A DNA stretch of 64,000 bases from Hirundichthys speculiger. Taxonomy: Eukaryota > Chordata > Actinopteri > Beloniformes > Exocoetidae. The notes below the pieces were generated by a model that saw only the letters and a program-made list of their open reading frames with translations, made no database searches and was not told the origin of the DNA. The stretch covers positions 1-64,000 of the forward strand of contig JAGFBZ010002544.1 of assembly GCA_018398805.1 (NCBI GenBank), in the 5' to 3' direction. Made by a program: the position numbers and the translations under genes. Positions 56,401 through 64,000 of the stretch are shown piece by piece. Numbering within the stretch: the stretch's first letter is position 1; each line of letters starts with the position of its first letter.

Positions 56401-59400
56401 TGCATGGGTGATCATCTTTCAGCTGGTAACTAGTTATTGAACCCCAACTGGTGCAATGACTTGCTTCTCATTTCCTAAACAACCATGTCAAAGACACATC
56501 TGTGGTCGGGTAAAGATGTTAGTCTGTTATAGAAGGGTCAAATCATTGGCATCAAGCAGAGGAAACATCTAAGGAGGTTGCAGAAACTACCAGAACTGGG
56601 TCCAGAACTGTCCAACGCATTATTAAGAACTGGAAGGATAGTGGGGACCCATCGTCTTCCAGGAGGAAATGTGGCCAGAAAAAACTCCTCAATGATCGTG
56701 ATCGGTGATCAGTTAAACGTTTGGTGAGATCAAATTGAAGAAAACAACAATAGAACTCACAATGCTAAGGGAACTCCAGGGATTGGGACTGAACAGCTGT
56801 GTAGCCTTAAGAAAACCACTAATCAGTGAAGCTAACTGGAAAAAAGGCTTCAGTCTGCTAGGGAGCATAAAGATTGGACTCTGGATCAATGGAAGAAGGT
56901 CATGTGGTCTGATGAGTTCAGATTGATCCTGTTCCAGAGTGATGGGAGCATCAGGGTAAGAAGTGATGCTCCCATCATGCCTGGCGCCTACTGTACCAGC
57001 CTGTGGGGGCAGTGTTCTGATCTGGGGTTGCTGCAGTTGGTCCGGTCCAGGTTCAGCAACAGTCTGAGCTCAAAGAATGAGGTCAGCTGACTACCTGAAT
57101 ATACTGAATGACCCGGTTATTCCATCTATGGATCTGTTCTTCCCTGATGCCACGGCCATATTCAAGATGACGATCCCAGGATTCATCGGGCTCAAAGACT
57201 GGTTCAGGGAGCAGGAGACATCATTTCTACACATGGATCAGCCACCAGAGTCCAGACCTGAACCCCACTGAGAATCTTTGGGATGTTCTGGAGACTCAGA
57301 CTCTACCATCATCAATGACAGATCTGGGAGAAAAATTAATGCAACACTGGATGGAAATAAATCTGCTGACACTGTAGAAGCGTATTGAAACAATGACTCA
57401 GCGATTGCGTGCCGCAATCGTAGCTAAAGGCAGTCCAACAAAATATTAGTGTATGACCTTTTTTTTTTTTTGGACCAGGCAGTGTACCTCTGGATTCAAG
57501 ATGAGCAGTAACTCTTATCATTGCCATTTTATAACCGAATAGGTTTATCTCTGTATTGTTTTTATTCCTGACTGGCTTGGAAAGGCGGCGAGTGCAAGGG
57601 CAAGAAAAATGCTACTTGCAGTTTTAATTGAATTGTTACTATCATGTTTTTATTACCGTATTGGCCCCGATAAAGGAAGACTCTGATTATATTTTTCAAA
57701 TATCATTTTGGGAAAATAAAAATATGAAGACAATAAGGTTATTTATAAAACTACTTGTTATTATACTATTATCATAGACTGTTAAACATTTTAATGAGTT
57801 CATCTTTTTTAGGAAGTATGGTACAACACCTAGGGTACAGGTACGTGTCAGGTCTCCATGTTATTTAAGATCAAGGTATAGTACTATTTAAAAAACTGTA
57901 TTCTCAAAAAATCTGAGACTATGTCTCGGTGAATCAGCAACAACTATGTAGTTCAATAACTGCATTAATGATGTCAATAACTGCAGAACCATCAAAGTCA
58001 ACTTATATTCGGTTTCAAGAAGAACATAAATAATTTAGTCTGTAAAAAACAAAGTCTGGACTGCAACAAAACTTTCAAACCCCTTTGCTCGAGTTGGTCG
58101 TGTGGTTCCTCCCGTTTTACATCAGATCCTCCTTGCGTGAGTTCACTGTGACGCTCCATTCGCTAACTGGTTACTTCGGTCCTGGTGCCATCTAGTGGCG
58201 CAGCCGTGTAATGACAATAGAAAAGTCTAGACCTCAATTATAGAACGACCCCCCCATTTTTGAAAATAAGATTTCGAGAATAAAATCCTATATTCGGGCC
58301 AATACGCTCTTTATTTATTGATCTGTAGCTTGACATCAGTTGTGCAATATATGCAACAAGCCAATAATTTATATTCATATTTGGCATGACGAATCCCAGA
58401 TCCAGGAGGAACAATGTGGGTTCCGTCCTGGTCGTGGACCGCTGGACCAGCTCTAGACCCTCACTAGGGTCCTGGAGGGAACATGGGAATTTGCCCAACC
58501 AGTCCACATGTGTTTTGTGGACTTGGAGAAGACATTTGACCGTGTCCCTCGGGGTGTCCTGTGGGGGGGTGCTCCAGGATTTGGATTTGGGGCCGCCATC
58601 TTGGACCGGTCACCCGCTCCGCTCAGTGTTATTTGTTTGGCAGGTGTGCCGTCAATGTATTAATCATACCTCACGAAACAACTGATTTTCACGTGTTTTT
58701 TTTTCTTTTGCTGCAAAGGTCATAAATGTAGCTTTGATACATGACACATGGTTTGGCGTATTTTAATATTGATAGTGAGCTTAGTAATATAATGAATATC
58801 TCCGTTCCTGTTATAGGCTAGTAGCCTTTAAGTAGGGTCTTTTAAGAGGGTCTAAAGACTTAGGCTACAACATGGACTTAGTTCATTTAGCACTTTTAAT
58901 GCCTTATGGTTTGTATAGTTTTATTCCATTTTCATTAGGCTTCTTATTAATTTGACATTGCTGTTCATTAGCCTACTGCTATTCTCCTTAATGTAGGCTA
59001 GTCTTATCATGCTGTTATATTTTGCTTGAATTGACAGTTTATTATTGCTGTTTCTTTTTTTTTTTGCCCGTCTATAATCGGTCTATATTAACGCAAATCT
59101 ATACGGTACAATTTAATCCATTAATAATTAAATACAAAATAAAACAATAGTAAATTGTATAAATGGTGGCCAAATGCTGGATTAAAACATTTTTAACAGT
59201 CATTGATCAATGTACAATGTAGTTTAGATTTAGAAACGGCTAGTCTAAAACTTTCATTTAGACCAGTGGTAGACCGATTTTAGCCCAGACGTCTAGGGAC
59301 CGTTAGACGTTTATTAGACATTTATTAGACGTCTTTTAGACCGAAAAATATGTTACATCTTACTTGTGAAAAGTAATCCCCTGAGCCCTGCTTCTGATGG

Positions 59401-61174
59401 TTGGAGCAGGAATATCCCACACAATGTTCAGGCATGTTCTCTCACTTGTGCTGCGACTCGACGTACGGTAATACTACTACGGTTATAATCCCAGAGAATG
59501 ACCAGTCCAAGATGGCGGCCACATTTCTCCTTCCAAACAGCCAATGCGGCGTCTATCTCTATATATGTCTATGGTCCAGTCCCTGTAAAAATGAAGTGGG
59601 AGCTTGGTCCGTATTGCCGGTTTTAAGTCAGATTCGTTTTCAGTGAGAGTTGGACTCTGCCAGGGCTGATCTTTGTCACCGATCCTGTTCATAACGTTTA
59701 TGGACAGAATTTCTAGGCGCAGCCAAGGAGCGGAAGGGTTCTGGTTCGGTGGTGTCGGGATCTCGTCTCTGCTGTTTGCAGATGACGTGGTCCTGTTGGC
59801 GCCATCGAGTGGGGATCTGCAGCTCCCGCTGGAGCGGTTCACAGCCGAGTGTGAAGCGGCAGGGATGAGGATCAGCACCTCCAAATCTGAGACCATGGTC
59901 CTCAGTCGGAAAAGGGTAGAATGCCTCCTCCGGGTCGGGAGTGAGGTTCTGCCTCAAGTGGAGGAGGTTAAGTATCTCGGGGTCTTGTTCAGGAGTGATG
60001 GGAGAAAGGAGCGGGAGATCGACAGACGGATTGGTGCAGCGTCTGCTGTGGTGGTGACTCTGTACCGGTCCGTTGTGGTGAAGAGAGAGCTGAGCCAAAA
60101 GGCAAAGCTCTCTGTTTACCGGTCGATCTTTGTTCCAACCCTCACCAATGGTCATGAACTGTGGGTAGTGACCGAAAGAATGAGATCGCGGATACAAGCG
60201 GCAGAAATGAGTTTTCTCCGCAGGGTGGCTGGACTCTCCCTTAGAGATAGGAGGAGAAGTTCAGTCATTCGGGAGAGACTCAGAGTAGAGCCGCTGCTCC
60301 TTCACATCAAGAGGAGCCAGCTGAGGCGGTTCATCTGGTTAGGATGCCCCCCGGACGCCTCCCTGGTGTTTCAGGCATGTCCAACTGGGAGAAGACCACG
60401 GGGAAGACCCAGGACCCGCTGGAGAGATTATATCTCTCAGCTGGTCTGGGAACTCCTCGGGGTTCTTCCAGAGGAGCTGGTGGAGGCGGCCGGGGGGGAG
60501 GGAGGTTGCTAGATGGATGGATGGATGGATGGATGGATGGATGGATGGATGGATGGATGGCATGACGAGTATCAGAGCTGTTTTCTTTTTTCCAACTATG
60601 TGTGCATATGAGACACAACCCTGATGTAATATTTTATAACCTATATTTTGGCTTCTTTAATTTTTAATCTTAAACTTGCTTTATTTTCAGTATTTATCCA
60701 TACTTAACTTCATGTAATTTTTGATCTGCGTTGTGTCTATGAACTATGCCACTATATTATATATAGTGTGTTATATATAATATGGAGCTGCTAAACTGAT
60801 TTTCACAGTTAATGTTGGCAACAATGTGAACAGTGACAATAAAGGATTTTGAATTTTGAATTATTATTATTTTTTTTTTTGAATTATATAAGCCTTACTG
60901 ATCATTCTGATGGATCTAAACTGAATTATTTCTCCTCACAGCTCAGCTCTCTAAGGGTTACCCGCTTCCTACACTCGGAAAGATGAAACTTCTTAACACT
61001 CAGTTTCAAGTACTGAAGGTTAGTGACGCCATATTTTTGCACAACTGTAACAATTTTTCATAAGATCAAGTTTTGCACTAGAAATTTCTAACTGAATAAT
61101 AAAACTTCTCCAAACGTGTATTTTTTCTGTAGGACTACATTCTGATCGGTACTGATGTCCAATTCACGGGCTGA
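50489..61174 (+). CDS. BPI/LBP-family protein, 15 coding exons, intact
   Basis: Coding exons: 50489-50591, 50676-50790, 50884-51015, 51078-51260, 51346-51409, 54078-54138, 54224-54315, 54398-54574, 54665-54724, 54852-55019, 55119-55186, 55265-55307, 55387-55450, 60942-61018 and 61133-61174. Phases match throughout, giving 482 residues, as in vertebrate BPI and LBP. Residues 1-19 are a signal peptide ([19 protein letters not shown]), followed by [16 protein letters not shown], the family's mature start. The conserved disulfide pair is Cys162 ([10 protein letters not shown]) and Cys201 (MCPLVSKAI). A proline-rich linker ([13 protein letters not shown], about 261-273) joins the two barrel domains, and the end is [16 protein letters not shown]-family proteins bind bacterial lipopolysaccharide. 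Whether this one is bactericidal (BPI-like) or transfers LPS (LBP-like) cannot be told, as fish carry intermediate forms. Confidence 0.95.
51760..52112 (-). mobile_element. LINE RT C-terminal fragment, minus strand
   Basis: Minus-strand sequence with GAGTGTGGAGAAGAAGTGAC, GTGTGCAAGTAGGTTGGAAT and AGTTTCAGCAGACATGAAAG segments matches the C-terminal part of a common fish non-LTR LINE (FLGST ... VQSDGEC type). It continues at 52741-52762 after the hAT insertion. Intron 5 (coding numbering) of BPI/LBP. Confidence 0.6.
52113..52740 (+). mobile_element. hAT MITE family A, copy 4
   Basis: TAGCGCTGGGCAATACGA ... ATATCGCCCAGCGCTA with a perfect 8-bp duplication GTTGACCC (52105-52112 and 52741-52748). 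Inserted in the minus-strand LINE fragment. Confidence 0.9.
52805..52964 (+). mobile_element. LINE RT fragment, plus strand
   Basis: GAGTACATGTGTGTGAATGA followed by AGCTGGAGGATTTTAGGTTC encodes a [15 protein letters not shown] RT segment. It is interrupted at the same site (GGCTCAAC) where copy 4 interrupts the oppositely oriented fragment. Confidence 0.6.
52965..53602 (-). mobile_element. hAT MITE family A, copy 5
   Basis: TAGTGCTGGGCGATATGG ... ATATTGCCCAGCACTA, reverse orientation. The left flank GGCTCAAC and right flank CTCCACAG do not match, so there is no valid duplication. The left flank is the reverse complement of copy 4's duplication with one mismatch. Confidence 0.85.
53603..54077. 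other. BPI/LBP intron sequence
   Basis: Unique AT-rich sequence up to acceptor TTTTTTCCAG at 54077. Confidence 0.5.
54398..54574 (+). other. BPI/LBP coding exon 8 with weak splice donor
   Basis: Homology requires the exon to end at DDM, so that the next exon reads [15 protein letters not shown]. The donor is then ATG|GTCCGC, which lacks the usual A/G at +3 and G at +5. The only near alternative (GTAATT at 54581) would break the frame. Inefficient splicing here or a sequence variant is possible. Confidence 0.7.
56044..56228. mobile_element. 185-bp hAT MITE (CAGTGTTGCCAACT)
   Basis: The inverted ends CAGTGTTGCCAACT and AGTTGGCAACAGTG are flanked by a perfect 8-bp duplication AGCTGTGA (56036-56043 and 56229-56236). 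The interior repeats AGCGACTTT words. In intron 13 (coding numbering) of BPI/LBP. Confidence 0.9.
56310..57484 (+). mobile_element. decayed Tc1-type transposon
   Basis: CACTGCCTGGCC ... GGACCAGGCAGTG, flanked by TA (56308-56309 and 57485-57486). Transposase pieces in different frames include [17 protein letters not shown] helix-turn-helix sequence (about 56590-56640), [16 protein letters not shown] and [15 protein letters not shown], the C-terminal DDE-region motif. Frameshifts make it inactive. Confidence 0.9.
57490..58385. other. BPI/LBP intron, unassigned
   Basis: AT-rich intron with no exon or recognised repeat. Confidence 0.4.
58582..59521. mobile_element. DNA element with GGCCGCCATCTTGGAC ends inserted in the LINE
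   Basis: GGCCGCCATCTTGGACCGGTC-type sequence at the left and GACCAGTCCAAGATGGCGGCC-type sequence at the right are inverted repeats of about 20 bp with one mismatch. They bound the non-LINE sequence that splits the RT. No transposase was seen and the duplication is unclear, so the superfamily is not assigned. Confidence 0.6.
59673..60512 (+). pseudogene. reverse transcriptase C-terminal part of the Rex3-like LINE
   Basis: An open frame of 279 codons with the catalytic FADD motif near residue 36, the thumb-type segment [20 protein letters not shown], and the conserved tail [18 protein letters not shown]. It is only a fragment: the N-terminal endonuclease is missing and the upstream RT is interrupted, so no function is expected. 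Confidence 0.85.
60512..60560. repeat. (GATG)n microsatellite, LINE tail
   Basis: About 12 GATG units, interpreted as the 3' tail of the LINE. Confidence 0.95.
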
Positions 61175-61232
61175 AAACTCCCAGTCGTGTTTTTCCAGAG
61201 GACGGAGGCCAAATCACAGCCAGAGAACAAAA

Positions 61233-61238
61233 AATAAA
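61233..61238 (+). promoter_or_regulatory. polyadenylation signal of the BPI/LBP gene
   Basis: AATAAA 59 bp after the stop codon; a second AATAAA lies at 61408-61413. Either would give a short 3' UTR. Confidence 0.6.
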
Positions 61239-61784
61239 TGTTAAAAAAAATGTTTGATTATTATGTCTACTGAGATAGCTTTGGACATCACCTCAGAGAT
61301 TTTAAATTTTACTTTCCTTGTATTGCTATTTGTGAATGAGGGAACAATGTTACTCTAGTATTTTCCCAACAGTTGACCTTTCTTGATATGCATTCCCCTT
61401 ATTCAGAAATAAAATGTTCTTAAGTCTGGAAACTAATTAAATTCTCAAATTTTCTGACTTAACAGAGTGATTCTACAAATGTGTTGATCTGTGTCATTTT
61501 TATTGCAGACTAGAGAATCTACAAAAAAAAATAAATCATAGTCTCAGAAAAACAAACAAAAAAATCAACATACAGTCAAACCTATACTTATAATTAAATA
61601 AATTGTATCCTTTTATCTCATCCAAACATTTGAGTAACACAAGTTGTAACACTTTAAAAATAGTTGGTGCTGACATTAAATATCTTTAACTCTTTAAGTA
61701 CCGATAGTTAACTGCAGATGAACACAAACAAAACAAAACAAACAAACAAATGACAAAAAAAACTTTGAAATGCATTATTCCTTG

Positions 61785-62335
61785 TGTCCATCATGGTTGT
61801 ATCTGAGACCACGTGTCCTGGTTGCGTCCATCATGGTTGTATCTGAGACCACGTGTCCCGGTTGTGTCCATCATGGTGGTATCTGAGACCACGTGTCCCG
61901 GTTGTGTCCATCATGGTGTCCATCATGGTTGTATCTGAGACCATGTGTCCTGGTTGTGTCCATCATGGTTGTATCTGAGACCACGTGTCCTGGTTGTGTC
62001 CATCATGGTGTCCATCATGGTTGTATCTGAGACCATGTGTCCTGGTTGTGTCCATCATGGTTGTATCTGAGACCACGTGTCCTGGTTGTGTCCATCATGG
62101 TGTCCATCATGGTTGTATCTGAGACCACGTGTCCCGGTTGTGTCCATCATGGTGTCCATCATGGTTGTATCTGAGACCACGTGTCCTGGTTGTGTCCATC
62201 ATGGTGTCCATCATGGTTGTGTCCCAGACCACGTGTCCTGGTTGTGTCCATCATGGTTGTATCTGAGACCACGTGTCCTGGTTGTGTCCATCATGGTGTC
62301 CATCATGGTGTCCATCATGGTTGTGTCCCAGAGCA
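61785..62335. repeat. minisatellite with E-box in most units
   Basis: About 11 units of roughly 40 bp built from TCCATCATGGTTGTATCTGA and GACCACGTGTCCTGGTTGTG, some with an extra TCCATCATGGTG. Nine units contain CACGTG and two have CATGTG. It starts about 610 bp downstream of the BPI/LBP stop codon. Confidence 0.9.
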
Positions 62336-62339
62336 CACT

Positions 62340-63170
62340 GGTTTACTGATGGTCACACTGGTCGTCTCAGGGAACTGTGGCTGACGGCTCGACCTCTCAA
62401 GCTCTGCGAGTTGGCCGACAGGATCTATACCAGATAAAAAAATATAAACAAACGCTTTACTAAATGTAGAAGAGCAACATCAAACCTTAGAGATCTTCAC
62501 TGCTTAAATTGTTGAAATGACATCAAACCACTAACTGAAAGGAAACTTTTTAGTCGTGGCTTTGATGGTCTGAACATGTTTAACATCAAAAAAAATCTGA
62601 CATCTTAACATCTGGAGTTAATGCAAAAATGCATTAACTAAAAATAAATGTATTTAATATTTAAAACACATCAAAAACTTATGACTTAAGAATTTCTTTT
62701 TAAGTAACAATGACATTAATATTGAGGATCTAACAGTTTGAATAAAACATTAAAGGATGTTTGTCTTTAATAACACAGTAAAGGGATGAAAACATCACAT
62801 GTTAATTATCTGTCTGTGATATTAGGTATAAATGACAATTAAACAATGACAAGCTTAGGTTATCTTTTCTAAAACAACTGTAAAAGTGTGATTTGATCCT
62901 AAACCAAACAGCCCTGATCAGATTTAGATGTTGCAAAGTTCTGCATTGAAGAAAATGACAACAGTAAATGTTTTGTAATTTTCTCTCTTCTGACCAAACA
63001 CTTAAGACTTATAAGAAGAGCCCAAGAAAAAAAAGAAAGTTAATAAATAGGTCACAGTAAATATGAACAACTCTGCTAAACTCGTCTTCACGTAAAATCA
63101 ATATACTCAGAAGATATCAAGTCATTTAAACTCGTTATTGAAACCTCAACTTAGCAATTATTCCAAGTAA
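62340..63170. other. intergenic AT-rich sequence
   Basis: No gene or repeat recognised. Confidence 0.4.
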
Positions 63171-63179
63171 CAACAATCA

Positions 63180-63905
63180 GTGCGTTTAGTTTAATTCCTC
63201 TTTAATTCAGAATTAAAGTTAAAGCCGAATAAAAGTTACCATGTAAACACTTAATTCCATATGAAAATGTCAATTCCGAATTAACTTAATTCCGAAGTAA
63301 GTGGCTGGTTTATTCTTATTTTAATTCCGAATTAAATAATTCCGCGGTCATGTAAACACTCATTCCTGTTTAAATTAATTCCCGTCTTTCTGCGCATGCT
63401 AGTTCTCTTGACCGTCTGTCGCGATGACGCTTATATTCCGCGCTGGGCTTGTTTTCAAAACGGCAGCACGCAGTAAACGTTGTTCAAGAGCAGAGACGAT
63501 TTATTTAATAAATAGCTTGGAGGAACTGGAAATAATTAAAAGAACAGATGGCAGGAAACATAAAAATTGTGAGCTTATCAAAGCGGCCAGGTTAAATGAA
63601 GGAGGTTTCACAGATAGAGACGCCACCCAGGTCAAAAATAAGTGGAATGTTGTTGCTAACCGAGTTAGCTAAGTTTGATTTCTTCCGGTAGATGTAAAGA
63701 CGTCCGCCCCCCCCATCCAATCAGAACCCTTCCCAACCCCCAGACCTAAAGCGGAGTTGGATAAAGCCGAACAAACGTGTTTTCCATGTAAACCTTAATT
63801 CGGAATTACTATTTCCATGTAAACTCGAAGGAAAATAGTTTAATTCGGAATTATTTAATTCCTAATTATTAATTCCGAATTTAAAAACATCATGTAACCG
63901 CAGCC
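63180..63905 (+). mobile_element. DNA transposon remnant with AATTCCGAATTA-rich ends
   Basis: Both flanks of the Myb/SANT-like ORF are filled with AATTCCGAATTA and CATGTAAAC words. Outer ends TGCGTTTAG (left) and CATGTAACCGCAG (right) are weakly inverted. This is a common fish DNA-transposon layout; the superfamily is not assigned. Confidence 0.55.
63424..63672 (+). CDS. Myb/SANT-like DNA-binding domain ORF in the transposon
   Basis: An 82-codon frame. Residues about 21-80 (SRAETIYLINSLEELEIIKR, then DGRKHKN, GGFTDRDATQVKNKWN) fit a Myb/SANT-like domain, as used by transposon accessory DNA-binding proteins and their domesticated relatives. The first tryptophan typical of SANT is absent at the start (Cys-Ser instead). 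It could be the first exon of a longer protein. Expression is unknown. Confidence 0.5.
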   Translation: MTLIFRAGLVFKTAARSKRCSRAETIYLINSLEELEIIKRTDGRKHKNCELIKAARLNEGGFTDRDATQVKNKWNVVANRVS

Positions 63906-64000
63906 TATGATACAAAATGAGTGCAAACAACCGTAACAAATGTGTTTGTATTTTCCACAAACGCAGAAATACATCCATGTGAACAGTATTGTAGAAATGA

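Larger units (their letters stand above)
58390..60560 (+). mobile_element. RTE/Rex3-like LINE, 5'-truncated, with GATG tail
   Basis: The 5' part encodes [15 protein letters not shown] and [14 protein letters not shown] (RT). After an inserted element (58582-59521), the RT continues with [12 protein letters not shown] and [14 protein letters not shown]. The 3' end is a (GATG)n run at 60512-60560, a tail type known for Rex3. It lies in the large last-but-one intron of BPI/LBP, in the same orientation. Confidence 0.8.

Noticed and set aside
59676..60618. Minus-strand frames opposite the Rex3-like RT, including a SIHPSIHPS repeat
   Set aside because: These are shadows of the RT frame and of the GATG tail.

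Overview
This window looks like nuclear DNA from a ray-finned (teleost) fish. The evidence is two split vertebrate genes with GT-AG introns, plus a fish-type repeat load: L2 LINEs with an esterase ORF1 and ATTCA-repeat tails, an RTE/Rex3-like LINE with a GATG tail, decayed Tc1 copies, and many short hAT elements with 8-bp target-site duplications (TSDs). I see no rRNA, no tRNA, no CRISPR array and no bacterial gene structure. All assignments come from reading the sequence; no database search was run.

Gene 1 (about 4.4-29.1 kb, + strand) belongs to the acyl-CoA thioesterase / bile acid-CoA:amino acid N-acyltransferase (ACOT/BAAT) family. It has ten coding exons and about 441 codons, a serine nucleophile elbow, Asp and His triad candidates, and a C-terminal SHL that fits a type 1 peroxisomal targeting signal. 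Exon 4 carries one extra base, so the gene is either broken in this haplotype or contains a sequence error. Its introns hold a 4.8-kb satellite of an 11-bp unit, two arrays of the same 39-bp unit, two solo LTRs, a 0.9-kb foldback and several hAT elements.

The middle (29.2-48.4 kb) is intergenic and mostly transposon-derived: L2 3' ends, a GC-rich minisatellite at 32.8-34.2 kb, a near full-length L2 on the minus strand (34.5-39.9 kb), Tc1 remnants, a 63-nt poly-G tract and a 1.2-kb hAT element.

Gene 2 (about 48.5-61.2 kb, + strand) is an intact BPI/LBP-family gene. It has a noncoding first exon and 15 coding exons that join in phase into a 482-residue secreted protein with a signal peptide and the conserved cysteine pair. 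Its large introns hold an inverted pair of hAT elements, a Tc1 copy and a Rex3-like LINE. Downstream lie an E-box-bearing minisatellite and a transposon with a Myb/SANT-like ORF. The two genes share orientation, but nothing here shows a functional link: one is an intracellular, probably peroxisomal, lipid enzyme and the other a secreted LPS-binding type protein.

No new enzymatic system is evident. The most unusual signals are an hAT element carrying a MADF-domain exon, a 39-bp minisatellite that appears to derive from LINE sequence and occurs twice in one gene, tandem arrays that begin at transposon edges, several near-perfect palindromes with almost no loop, and the frameshift in gene 1.
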